Assembly: GCA_965279295.1 (NCBI GenBank)
Contig: CBDIHQ010000004.1
Reading direction: 5' to 3' (one strand)
Length of the DNA stretch: 64,000 bases
Source of the DNA: Aquabacter sp965279295
Lineage (GTDB): Bacteria; Pseudomonadota; Alphaproteobacteria; Rhizobiales; Xanthobacteraceae
Below, piece by piece: positions 53,022-61,592 of the stretch (position 1 is its first letter; every line of letters starts with the position of its first letter). The notes beneath the pieces were generated by a model. The model ran no database searches and had not been told where the DNA came from. It was given only the letters and a program-made list of their open reading frames with translations. A program made the translations under genes and the position numbers.

Positions 53022-54323
53022 ATGGCTCTTGGGACATCTGGCGGAATGGCCGCCTTGGCATTCGGCCTCACCCTGGTGGCCTTCGGCCCGGCCGGGGCTC
53101 AAGCGCAGGTGACCGGTTCGATCTTCGATGCACCGGCGCAGGCGCAGCCGCAGCGCAGCAGCCACCCGCTGATGACGCCGGACGCCATCGCGACGGCGGA
53201 AGCGAATTTCCCGGCGTGCATCGCGGGCATGTGGCCGCTGGCACAGGCCAAGGGCGTGTCCCGGCGTGGCTTCGAGCGGTTGACCGCCGACCTGACGCCC
53301 GACATGAAGATCATGGATTTCCTGGATTCCCAGCCGGAATTCTCCAAGCCCCTCGGCGCCTATGTGGACATGCTGGTGAGCGACCGCCGCATCACCCGAG
53401 GCCAGGAAATCCTCGCCAAGTACAAGACCATCTTCGATGCCGCCGAAAAGGCCTATGGCGTTGATCGCTATGCGGTTGCGGCGATTTGGGGCATCGAATC
53501 CGATTATGGCAGCCCGAGCGGCATGGGCTCGCGCCCGGTGCTGCGCTCCACGGCGACGCTCGCCTGCATCGGCCGGCGGCAGGATTATTTCCGCGACGAA
53601 TTCATCGCCACCCTGCAGATCCTCGACCGGGGTGATGTGCCCGCCGACCATCTGAAGGGTTCCTGGGCCGGCGCGTTCGGTCCCACCCAGTTCATGCCCA
53701 CCAGCTTCCAGCGGTTCGCGGTGGACTTCGACGGCGACGGCAAGCGCAACGTGGTGGATTCCATCCCCGACGTGATCGCCTCCACTGCCAACAACCTCAA
53801 GCTCGACGGCTGGGAGTTCGGCAAGACCTGGGGCTATGAGGTCGAACTGCCGCAGAACTTCGACTATCGCTATGTCGATCGCACCAAGCGCTACAGCATG
53901 GGGCAGTGGGCCTCCCTCGGCATCAAGCGGCCCGGCGGCAAGCCGTTCCCCCGCGCCACCGATACCGGTTTCCTGCTGCTGCCGGCTGGCGCGAATGGCC
54001 CGGCCTTCATCATGCTTCCGAATTTCTCGGCGATCCTCAAATACAATCCCGCCGATGCCTATGCCCTGGCCATCGGCCATCTCTCCGATCGCCTGCGCGG
54101 CGGCGGCGAGTTCGCCCAGAACTGGCCGAACGAGCCGGCCCTGTCGCGTTCCGAGCGGGTCGAGATCCAGAACCGGTTGGTCCAGCGCGGCTATGACGTC
54201 GGCACCATCGACGGCATCCTCGGCCAGAAGACCCGCGTCGCGGTGCAGGACTTCCAGACCAAATCCGGCCTGATACCGGACGGCTACCCCAACTCAGCCG
54301 TGCTCCAGAAGCTGCGGAACTAG
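53022..54323 (+). CDS. Lytic murein transglycosylase (MltB family) with peptidoglycan-binding domain
   Basis: 433 residues. A signal peptide (GGMAALAFGLTLVAFGPAGA, cleavage near AQA) directs it to the periplasm. The SLT/MltB catalytic domain (about 60-350) shows FPACIAGMWPLAQAKGVSRR, the catalytic glutamate in AAIWGIESDYG, SWAGAFGPTQFMPTSFQRFA, and DFDGDGKRNVVDSIPDVIAS. The C-terminal 60 residues form a PG_binding_1 domain (EIQNRLVQRGYDVGTIDGIL, VAVQDFQTKSGL). It cuts glycan strands to 1,6-anhydro ends. There is no lipobox, so a soluble or PG-bound form is expected. Genes of this type next to galU/galE are common in rhizobia. Confidence 0.96.
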   Translation: MALGTSGGMAALAFGLTLVAFGPAGAQAQVTGSIFDAPAQAQPQRSSHPLMTPDAIATAEANFPACIAGMWPLAQAKGVSRRGFERLTADLTPDMKIMDFLDSQPEFSKPLGAYVDMLVSDRRITRGQEILAKYKTIFDAAEKAYGVDRYAVAAIWGIESDYGSPSGMGSRPVLRSTATLACIGRRQDYFRDEFIATLQILDRGDVPADHLKGSWAGAFGPTQFMPTSFQRFAVDFDGDGKRNVVDSIPDVIASTANNLKLDGWEFGKTWGYEVELPQNFDYRYVDRTKRYSMGQWASLGIKRPGGKPFPRATDTGFLLLPAGANGPAFIMLPNFSAILKYNPADAYALAIGHLSDRLRGGGEFAQNWPNEPALSRSERVEIQNRLVQRGYDVGTIDGILGQKTRVAVQDFQTKSGLIPDGYPNSAVLQKLRN

Positions 54324-54450
54324 GCACAGGCGCCGCGCCGCGAAACGCTCCGAAATAGACATCGCGCGCGTCCGCGGGACGGCGCGATGCATCGCCTCCA
54401 CAGCACGCTTTTTCGCCGCCCCGAGGGGGAGTTGCGTCATGCGCTATAGC

Positions 54451-54570
54451 CTCCTCTCCCGCTTGCTGGGGAGGGCTGAGGAGGGGGCCGGAGCCTCAGA
54501 AATGGCTCTGCACCCAGGCCATGTCTCAGCAATTCCCCCTCCCTACCCCTCCACCGCAAGCGGTAGAGGG
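54451..54570. repeat. Dispersed GC-rich repeat, two units in inverted orientation
   Basis: Forward unit 54451-54490 (CTCCTCTCCCGCTTGCTGGG...) and inverted unit 54534-54570 (...CACCGCAAGCGGTAGAGGG), separated by 43 bp. Same family as 22628-22743 and 41003-41027. The pair fills the junction between the convergent transglycosylase and the small-protein gene, and could form a large cruciform or RNA hairpin. Confidence 0.7.
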
Positions 54571-54599
54571 AATAACGCAACGGTCCCGCTGGGGCGCAG

Positions 54600-54872
54600 T
54601 TAAGGATGCGTGATCGCGTGCGGAGTGTCTGAAGATTGAAGCAGAGGGGCCAGCTTGGTCTCGTGGTTCAATTTGGTTTCCAGGTTCAGCTTGGCGAGCA
54701 CGCGGTTGATGGGCTCGTCCACCGGCACATGGACATTCTGCCCGGTGGGGCCGATCTGGGTCGTCACCACGTTGCAGCCGTTCGCCGACATATAGACGGC
54801 GATCACATGGTCCGTATTGATATAGAAGCGCGTGGCCTCATACATCCGGCTCTTGAGTTCCACCAACGCCAC
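54600..54872 (-). CDS. Small conserved protein (unknown function)
   Basis: 90 residues from a GTG start at 54872, chosen because AGGAGG lies exactly 6 nt upstream; the TTG at 54890 and ATG at 54845 are less well placed. The N-terminal 60 residues look like a small beta-barrel (VALVELKSRMYEATRFYINT; DHVIAVYMSANGCNVVTTQI; QNVHVPVDEPINRVLAKL), reminiscent of FlbD-like or Sm-like small domains, a resemblance only. The C-terminal tail contains a near-repeat KLNLETKLNHETKL. No membrane segment. Convergent with the transglycosylase gene across the repeat pair. Confidence 0.7.
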   Translation of the reverse strand: MALVELKSRMYEATRFYINTDHVIAVYMSANGCNVVTTQIGPTGQNVHVPVDEPINRVLAKLNLETKLNHETKLAPLLQSSDTPHAITHP

Positions 54873-55121
54873 CGCACGCCTCCTCACCAACCCGGCAAAC
54901 GCCCCCTTCTGCTTCTGGCGGAACAGCTAAGGCTGAGATCGTGACGGATTTGAGGTTGGGGCAACGTGTTGACCAAAGGAGCTTCATCGCCCGCCAAGTC
55001 GTGGCAGGCGATGACCTTCGTCAGGGCTGATAGCGATGCACCGTATCACCGCATAAAACGTGTACCTCTCCGTTGCCTTAAGCTCGGCAATGAGTTGGAA
55101 TGGATCTAATTAGGGGGGAGC
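54873..55121. other. Intergenic region upstream of the DUF262 gene
   Basis: 249 bp, more AT-rich toward the DUF262 gene. A GGGGGGAG ribosome site lies directly before ATG 55122. I see no repeat, integrase, tRNA or attachment site that would mark an island boundary. Confidence 0.4.
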
Positions 55122-56810
55122 ATGACGAAACTATCGCCACTTCAAGCTCATGAAAATGTTTTGAAGGACATCTTCAGTGACCGCTACGCATTCGAAATTC
55201 CAGCATACCAACGGGCTTACGCTTGGACTGTGACCGAATGTCGTGAGCTCCTAAGCGATCTTTTGGAAGCAATGGATGCGCAGGGCTCCGACGGAGATTA
55301 TTTCCTGGGTTCGATAGTTCTGGTGAAAGCACCAAGTAGCCCGGTAGCGTCGGTAATAGATGGCCAGCAAAGGTTGACCACACTGACTTTGCTTTTATCG
55401 GTGATACGTGACGGGTCCCAGGATTCAAAACAGCGCGCGGCTCGCGGAGCCTACATCTATCAAAAAGGCAATCCTGACGAACGCACAGAAGACAAGGTCC
55501 GCCTCACTCCCCGGCGAAAAGATCGCGCTTTTTTCCAAAAATATATCCAGAACGACGGCGCCACGAGCAACCTTCCTGATTGGAGTGAGCTTCAAGGGTC
55601 GCAGCAGCGCTTTATCGAAAATGCGACGTTCTTCCGCGACGAGCTGGCAAAGCTCGACGGTAACCGTCGCGATGCACTGACAAGGTTTCTGATCTCTGGG
55701 ACCTATCTAGTGTCCGTGGAGGTTGCCTCCGAAGAAGCGGCTCGCCGCATTTTCATCGTTCTCAACGCCCGCGGGATGGACCTTTCTGCGACCGATATTC
55801 TGAAGGCGGACCTCCTTCAGCGTATCGAAAATGACGAAGATATTTATGCAGAGCGCTGGGATGCTGTCGAGACTGCTCTAGGCCGCGAAGAGTTCGCTTC
55901 GTTGTTTGGGATCATGCGCATGATCCACGAGCGCGAAAAGCCTCGCATGGCTATGGAGAAGGCCTTTCCAAAGTTCGTGCAGCCTTTCGCCAGCGACCCC
56001 CTCAATTTCATCGACGATCACCTCGAGCCAGCGGCAGACGCATTGCAACTTCTGTCGCGCCGAGACAGGCTTGTCGCCCGCTTCGGGAGCAAGGCAGCGG
56101 AAGCCGTGGTGGCTCTCGGTAAACTTGATAATGGAGATTGGCGGGCGCCGGCGATCCTTAAAATTCTGAAGTGCAAAGATAATGCCAGCACTGCCAAGTT
56201 CTTGATTGAACTGGAATGCGTCGCTTACCACATGTTCGTGGCCCGCTGGGATGTCACCAACCGTATCAACCGTTATGTCGGGATTCTCGATGAAATAGAT
56301 CCGCGTGCGGACGTAAGCAAGCGGCAGGGCATCGAGCTCAGTGCAGATGACAAAAAGGAATTTCTACGAGAACTGGATGGCCCACTCTATACTAAGACCC
56401 GTGTCGTTCGGCCACTACTCGAACGTCTTGACTCTATTCTCTCAAGTGGCGGCGCTACCTACTCGGTGATCAGCGTCGAACATGTCCTGCCCCAGACTGT
56501 TTCTGACGGGAGCGAGTGGGCAACGCTTTTCCCAGACATCGATGAGCGTCGATATTGGGTTCACCGCTTAGCCAACTTGGTTTTGCTGACGAAGCGGATC
56601 AATACGAAGGCATCGAACTGGGATTTCGGCCGTAAGATTAGTGAATACTTCGCAAGCTCTGACGGATCAGCGCCATTCCCGCTGACGCAAGGCGTGCTAA
56701 ATGCCAGCGGATGGAACGCTCAACATTTGGCCACCCGACAGATCAATCTCATCCAGAAACTCAGCGATCACTGGGGACTGGACTATCATCACCCAGTAGC
56801 ACCTCAATAG
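55122..56810 (+). CDS. DUF262-DUF1524 protein (GmrSD-type, solitary)
   Basis: 562 residues with clearly lower GC than the neighbours. N-terminal DUF262 (GmrS-like ParB/Srx fold): FEIPAYQRAYAW at 24-35, YFLGSIVL at 60-67 and DGQQRLTTL at 80-88, the nucleotide-binding motif; FIVLNARGMDLSATDILKAD (211-230) is also typical. C-terminal DUF1524 (GmrD-like HNH nuclease): SVEHVLPQ with H454, HRLANLVLLTKRINTKASN (481-499). Full-length GmrSD proteins are type IV restriction enzymes cutting modified phage DNA; the same fusion occurs in other defence genes. No methylase or partner gene is adjacent. A defence role is inferred. Confidence 0.93.
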   Translation: MTKLSPLQAHENVLKDIFSDRYAFEIPAYQRAYAWTVTECRELLSDLLEAMDAQGSDGDYFLGSIVLVKAPSSPVASVIDGQQRLTTLTLLLSVIRDGSQDSKQRAARGAYIYQKGNPDERTEDKVRLTPRRKDRAFFQKYIQNDGATSNLPDWSELQGSQQRFIENATFFRDELAKLDGNRRDALTRFLISGTYLVSVEVASEEAARRIFIVLNARGMDLSATDILKADLLQRIENDEDIYAERWDAVETALGREEFASLFGIMRMIHEREKPRMAMEKAFPKFVQPFASDPLNFIDDHLEPAADALQLLSRRDRLVARFGSKAAEAVVALGKLDNGDWRAPAILKILKCKDNASTAKFLIELECVAYHMFVARWDVTNRINRYVGILDEIDPRADVSKRQGIELSADDKKEFLRELDGPLYTKTRVVRPLLERLDSILSSGGATYSVISVEHVLPQTVSDGSEWATLFPDIDERRYWVHRLANLVLLTKRINTKASNWDFGRKISEYFASSDGSAPFPLTQGVLNASGWNAQHLATRQINLIQKLSDHWGLDYHHPVAPQ

Positions 56811-57005
56811 CCCGCCTGGGCAACAGGCTGACCCACACTATTCCAAGCTCGTTGATCAAAGTGAATCTTATTGGTCTCATTGTTGCAATCTTAGGTTGCC
56901 AGTCCAAGCCTCTGGACCGGAATCCTCATTTGAACCGATGGGGTGCAAAGCCCAACGTATGCTGTTAGGCCGTGAACCAATATCGTTTTCTGGCGCAGTC
57001 CAGAT

Positions 57006-58010
57006 TCACCTTCCAACCACCACCTCACCCCCATCCCCCGAACCCTGCTCCCCACCCAACACTTCGCCCACTGACAGCCCCTCCCCGGCCCCGCACGCGA
57101 CATCCCGATCCGGCATGATCGCGCGCAGTGGCGCGCAGGCGGCTTCCGGCAGGCGCACCGCGAGGCCGTGGCGCCACATGCGCCAGGCGAGGAGGCCGGC
57201 CTCGATGTTGGAGAGGCCGAGGGCGGTGGCGAAGGCGGTCATGGCGGCGGGGAGGGTTTTGGCGAGGCCCAGCTTGGCGAAATTGGCGCGCAGGGCGTCG
57301 GAGGCGCGGGCCTGCGCGCTGCCGTGCACCTGGGAGACCGCCGAGGGCGAGACGGTGTAGTCGTAGAGCACCTCCTCCACCATGCGCGGCTTGAAGAAGC
57401 GCAGCCACAGGCTCCAGAGGGCGAAATCCTCGCAATTGTCATAGCCGGCGAGGTGGGGGTAGCCGCCGAGCGCGAGATAGATGTCGCGCCGTGCCAGTAC
57501 GCTGCCGTGGGGAAACGGGCAGCCCACGTCCACCACGAAATCGAGGATCGGCCCCCATTCGGCCGGGCGGATATGGGTGCCGAGCGCCTTCCCCTCCGGC
57601 GTCACCAGAACCATGCCGGTGGCGGTGATGGTGAGGTCGGGATCGGCGGCGAACAGGGCGAGCTGCTTTTCGATCTTGGTGGGGCGCCAGGCGTCGTCCG
57701 CATCGAGCCGTGCGATATAGGGGTGGCGGGCGGCGACGAGGCCGGCATTCAGGGCCGTCGTGATTCCCTGGTTCTTCGCCCGGCGCACGATATGCACGCC
57801 GCCGGCGGCCGCGCCCAGATCAGCCATATGGGTCGCGACCGGCATCGGGCTGCCATCGTCCACCAGCACGATCTCGAACGGGCCGGGAAACCGCTGGTCG
57901 TGGACGCTTTCGAGCGCCCGGCGGAGCAGCCGCACCTCCTGCGCCCCACCCTGGCGGAACAGGACCGGGATGAGAACCGACACGCCCGGTGCGTCCGCCT
58001 CGCGGTTCAT
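57006..58010 (-). CDS. Family 2 glycosyltransferase
   Basis: 334 residues, GT-A fold: VSVLIPVLFRQGGAQEVRLL, EIVLVDDGSPMPV with the first aspartates, GITTALNAGLVAARHPYIAR, LDADDAWRPTKIEKQ with the DxD metal site, and CEDFALWSLWLRFFK with the catalytic ED. The last 30 residues are a Gly/Glu-rich tail (GAGEGLSVGEVLGGEQGSGD) unlike the family, possibly a recent C-terminal extension. Its start overlaps the stop of the upstream glycosyltransferase by 4 bp, so the two genes are translationally coupled. Sugar donor unknown; surface polysaccharide synthesis is likely. Confidence 0.93.
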   Translation of the reverse strand: MNREADAPGVSVLIPVLFRQGGAQEVRLLRRALESVHDQRFPGPFEIVLVDDGSPMPVATHMADLGAAAGGVHIVRRAKNQGITTALNAGLVAARHPYIARLDADDAWRPTKIEKQLALFAADPDLTITATGMVLVTPEGKALGTHIRPAEWGPILDFVVDVGCPFPHGSVLARRDIYLALGGYPHLAGYDNCEDFALWSLWLRFFKPRMVEEVLYDYTVSPSAVSQVHGSAQARASDALRANFAKLGLAKTLPAAMTAFATALGLSNIEAGLLAWRMWRHGLAVRLPEAACAPLRAIMPDRDVACGAGEGLSVGEVLGGEQGSGDGGEVVVGR

Positions 58011-60214
58011 GACGGGACGGCCTCCGCGCGGGCGGCGGCGCGCAGGAATTGCTGCTTGGCGGCGATAAGGTGGCCGCTGGGGGCGGGGTGGCGCACGGCG
58101 TCGTTCGCGAAGTCGAAATCCATCAGGTCACGGTAATAGCGGGCCATGCCGAGCGCGGCGGCCACCCGCGCGCCATGGTCCATCGCGCGGGCCTGGCATA
58201 GATCATGGTGAGCAGGGTCGCGCTTGGTGAGGGTGTTGCCGTCGCCGATCATCAGAAACTCGCCCAAAGCCTCGGGCACCAGATGAAAGCGCAAGCCCGC
58301 GCCGAGCAGCGAGAGCAGGAAATCCCAATCCTCGAAATAGTCCACGTCCTCCAGCACCCGGATGCCGGAACCGGCGAGCGCATCGGTGCGCACGGCATAG
58401 GCATTGGTGGGAATGAAGTTTCCGGCTACCAGGCACGCGGTGGGCAGCGGCATGTGCAGGGTGTCGGCCTTGCCGCCCGGTGTGCGGCTGTTCACCAGCC
58501 CATAGACGACATCCGCGCCGGTGAGGCAGAACGCTTCCACCATGCGGGCGGCGAACAGGGGATAGTAAATATCGTCATCGTCCAGGAACGAGAGATACTG
58601 GAAGCGATCGCTGTTCTGGTCGAGATAGTCGAGCCCGACATTCCAGGGATAGCCGCGCCGGCGGGAGGTGTCCGAGGCATGCAGGAACACCACCGCCCCC
58701 TCCTGGTGCGGGGCCTGCGCGCGGACGCGCTCGAAGGTCTCGGCATCGCCGTGGACGATCACCGCCGCCACCAGCGGCTCGCTCTGCTCGTAGATGGAGT
58801 GCAGCGCCTGGGCTAGCAGGTCCGGCCGCCGCCCCTGGGTGCGCACCAGGCATAGACCCTGTTCCACCAGACTGCGGGTGATGGCGGGCCGGGCCGGCTG
58901 CGGCCATGCCTGATCGGTGAGGGCGCGCATGGCGGCGACGCGGGCGGCGCGTATCTTGCCCTTGTTGGGCTTGTGCGTGGCCGGGCGGCCGATCAACAGC
59001 TCGGGCACTGCTAGCACCGGTTCGCGAGTCGCAGCCTCAAGCAGCAATGCGTAGGCCGACGCGCCATCGAACCGCAGATCGAACCCGTCGCTCGCCAGGA
59101 TCAGGTCGCGGCGCACCGCCACCAGCGCGCCGCAGGCGCTCGCCTGGGTGACAAGCTCGGCGGCATCGCGGGGCCGGTCCTGCCGCGCCACCGGGCGCCC
59201 GCCGGAGCCAAGCTCCAGCCCCCCCCCGCAGATGCAGCGGCAGAGCGGGAAGGCGGCGATGTAATGGGTGAGGATGTCGAGCGCGTCCGGCGCAAGGGTC
59301 TCGCCGCTGTCGATGAACAGCAGGAAATCGCCGTGCGCCGCGTCGGTGCCCTGGTTGCGCCGCGCCGCCTCGCCCCTGCGGTGTCCGTCGCTGACGAGGT
59401 GGATCGCGCCGCGCACGTCGCCCGGCAGCAGCGCCTCAAGCGCGTCGGTTTCGCACGCCGGATCGTCGTTGAGCACCAGCCAGTCGACCCGCCCTGAAAC
59501 CGCGCGCGGTTGCGCCAGCACGGCGCCGACCCATCCCGCCGTGCGGGCAAAGCCTGCGCGGTCGCCGTCGAACACGGTGAGCAGGGTGAAATGCGGCACC
59601 ACCGGGCTCGGCGCCACGTCGGGCTCCGGCACGCGGGTGGCGATATGGGCCTGCAACAGGTCCACCGGCCCGAGCCGCAGGCACCAGTCGCGCGCCGCCG
59701 GGTCCGTCAGGGCGGTCGGCGGCAGGTCGGTGCGGTTGAACGGCCCGGCCGCCGTGCGGGCGCTGGGAAAGATCTGCCCGGCGGTGAGCGGCGTGCCGCC
59801 GTACCATCCCGCCGGCGCGGGGGCGGCCCTGCGCCGCGCCGCAAGAGCGGCAAGCGCGCCGTCATCCGGCGCCGTGGCGCGGCCCTCGGCCGTCCCCGAC
59901 AGCAGATAATGGGTGAACGGCTCCACGCCGCGCGCCGCCACGTCCGGGTGGATGGCGAGATAACACAGCGGGTCGAAATCCGGCCGTGGTCGCCGGCCCT
60001 CCCACGCGCCCTTGCGGACATAATGGGCGAGCGGCGCAAGGCCGGTGGCGGCGATGTCGGAATTGTTGGCGGCGTACCAAGCGGCATCGAACGCGCCGGT
60101 CCGGCGGAGCCGGCGCATGTCCCGCAGCGCCTTCAGGCGGCGCTCGATCTTCCGCAGCCGGGGGAACCGCGCGCAGAGGCGCTGCCAGAGGGCTATCGGC
60201 GGCGTGTCGGCCAT
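58007..60214 (-). CDS. Large glycosyltransferase with WYxxNxDxA repeats and two GT-A-like regions
   Basis: 735 residues. After a basic start (RKIERRLKALRDMRRLRRTG) come two tandem repeats of about 35 residues, FDAAWYAANNSDIAATGLAP followed by LAHYVRKGAWEGR, and FDPLCYLAIHPDVAARGVEP followed by FTHYLLSGTAEGR, a module seen in surface-polysaccharide glycosyltransferases. A first GT-A-like region (about 210-430) has LVLNDDPACETDALEALLPG and FIDSGETLAPDALD. A second (about 455-690) has a full LSFLDDDDIYYPLFAARMVE metal site and LEDVDYFEDWDFLLSLL. The second is probably the active transferase, and the first may be degenerate. It starts a two-gene operon with the GT2 gene. Confidence 0.88.
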   Translation of the reverse strand: MADTPPIALWQRLCARFPRLRKIERRLKALRDMRRLRRTGAFDAAWYAANNSDIAATGLAPLAHYVRKGAWEGRRPRPDFDPLCYLAIHPDVAARGVEPFTHYLLSGTAEGRATAPDDGALAALAARRRAAPAPAGWYGGTPLTAGQIFPSARTAAGPFNRTDLPPTALTDPAARDWCLRLGPVDLLQAHIATRVPEPDVAPSPVVPHFTLLTVFDGDRAGFARTAGWVGAVLAQPRAVSGRVDWLVLNDDPACETDALEALLPGDVRGAIHLVSDGHRRGEAARRNQGTDAAHGDFLLFIDSGETLAPDALDILTHYIAAFPLCRCICGGGLELGSGGRPVARQDRPRDAAELVTQASACGALVAVRRDLILASDGFDLRFDGASAYALLLEAATREPVLAVPELLIGRPATHKPNKGKIRAARVAAMRALTDQAWPQPARPAITRSLVEQGLCLVRTQGRRPDLLAQALHSIYEQSEPLVAAVIVHGDAETFERVRAQAPHQEGAVVFLHASDTSRRRGYPWNVGLDYLDQNSDRFQYLSFLDDDDIYYPLFAARMVEAFCLTGADVVYGLVNSRTPGGKADTLHMPLPTACLVAGNFIPTNAYAVRTDALAGSGIRVLEDVDYFEDWDFLLSLLGAGLRFHLVPEALGEFLMIGDGNTLTKRDPAHHDLCQARAMDHGARVAAALGMARYYRDLMDFDFANDAVRHPAPSGHLIAAKQQFLRAAARAEAVPS

Positions 60215-60626
60215 GAAGCCTCAGGCCCGTGCCGGTCCGGCGGGGCGTGGATGCCCGACTCGACGGGCCTCAGGGGCGTTAGACAGCCGCATGCAGAACC
60301 CTCGGGAAGCCTTGGCGGGCGGGAGTTGCTTATAGATTCCGGTGGCTGTCAACATGCGCTCGGTGCCCCAGCGCACGGGCGTCTCCGCGCGCCGATTTTC
60401 AGGAAATTGACCTCGCGCAGTGCGGAAACGCCCATCACCTCTATCCAACTGGCCATGCGGTCTTCTGTGATTTTGGGAAATACGACACGGACCATTTATC
60501 GCCATTGGACAGACGATACCTCCGTGCTGCTCTTATGTGGGGTCTGCGGTCTGGCGGGCAAGCGCGCGCGCCGGAGGCATCGGCGCACACGGTGCCCGCC
60601 CTTACCGGGAGATTGGGGACGCGCGG
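60215..60626. other. Divergent intergenic region, no gene seen
   Basis: 412 bp between the glycosyltransferase operon and the exporter operon. It holds AT-richer patches near 60325-60345 and 60465-60505, plausible promoter zones for each direction, and a short GCCTCAGG direct repeat at about 60220 and 60268. No RNA gene or mobile element is recognised. Confidence 0.4.
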
Positions 60627-61592
60627 ATGATGAAAGCGGCATGCCGCGCCTTGATGGTTGTTTTGGGATTTTGCACGCTCACGGCGTGCGACCGGCAGCC
60701 GGCACAGGAATTCACCGGCTATATCGAGGGCGACCTTCTCTTCATCGGCCCGCAGGAGCCGGGCCGGGTGCTGACCTTGCCGGTGCGCGAGGGCGCGCAG
60801 ACCAAAGCCGGACAGGTCATCGCCACGCTGGAGGACGATCTCCAGCGTGCGGACCTTGCCGCGACCAATGCGGCGCTGGCGGAAGCCCAGGCCCGCCTCG
60901 ACAAGGCCAGGGCGGCTCAGCAAAGACCGGAGGAAATCGCGGTGCTGGAAGCCAGCGAGCGGCGCGCGACCACCGCGCTTGACCTCTCGCGCATCGACCT
61001 GGAGCGGCAGAAATCCCTGGTCCCGAAGGGTGCCGCCTCCCAGGCGACCCTCGACACGACCGCGCATCAATACGATCAGAACCAGGCCAGCCTGGACGAG
61101 ATCCGCCGTCAGATCGACGTCGCCAAGATCGCCGCCCGCGACGAGGACATCGCCGCCGCCGGGGCGGCCGTGAAGCAGGCGCAGGCCAACCGCGACGCGG
61201 CGCAGATCCGCCTGGACCGGCGCGCCCTGAAGACGCCGAACGATGCCACCGTGCAGACCCTCTATTACCGCGTTGGGGAACTGGTGCCGGAGGGCCGCCC
61301 GGTGGTCTCGCTGCTGCCGCCCGGCCTCGTGAAGGTGCGCTTCTTCGTGCCGCAAGCCATGCTGCCGAAGGTATCGCTGGGCGCCCCGGTCGCGGTATCG
61401 TGCGACAACTGCCCGCCCCTCGCCGCCGACATCTCCTTCATCTCGGACGTCGCGGAATATACCCCGCCGGTGATCTACAGCCGGGAGGAACGGGCCAAGC
61501 TGGTCTATCTGGTCGAGGCGCGGCCGCGCGATCCCGCCGCCACCCGTCCCGGCCAGCCGGTGACGGTGCGCCTCGGCGGCGCGGTGAAATGA
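60627..61592 (+). CDS. HlyD-family adaptor lipoprotein of an ABC exporter
   Basis: 321 residues from ATG 60627 (or 60630), with GGGGA upstream. The signal peptide ends in the lipobox LTAC (ALMVVLGFCTLTACDRQ), so the adaptor is lipid-anchored. The periplasmic adaptor follows: YIEGDLLFIGPQEPGRVLTL, a coiled coil at about 75-205 (ALAEAQARLDKARAAQQRPE; QYDQNQASLDEIRRQIDVAK), the lipoyl half LKTPNDATVQTLYYRVGELV, and the beta-barrel VRFFVPQAMLPKVSLGAPVA. It is like YbhG of the YbhGFSR system. Its stop overlaps the ABC ATPase start (ATGA). Confidence 0.93.
   Translation: MMKAACRALMVVLGFCTLTACDRQPAQEFTGYIEGDLLFIGPQEPGRVLTLPVREGAQTKAGQVIATLEDDLQRADLAATNAALAEAQARLDKARAAQQRPEEIAVLEASERRATTALDLSRIDLERQKSLVPKGAASQATLDTTAHQYDQNQASLDEIRRQIDVAKIAARDEDIAAAGAAVKQAQANRDAAQIRLDRRALKTPNDATVQTLYYRVGELVPEGRPVVSLLPPGLVKVRFFVPQAMLPKVSLGAPVAVSCDNCPPLAADISFISDVAEYTPPVIYSREERAKLVYLVEARPRDPAATRPGQPVTVRLGGAVK

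Noticed and set aside
52047..54080. A 677-codon minus-strand frame across galE and the transglycosylase
   Set aside because: Runs antisense through two well-supported genes and an intergenic region, without motifs.
54873..57005. Integrative element around the DUF262 gene
   Set aside because: Composition suggests transfer, but I found no integrase, tRNA target, direct repeats or insertion sequence ends on either side.
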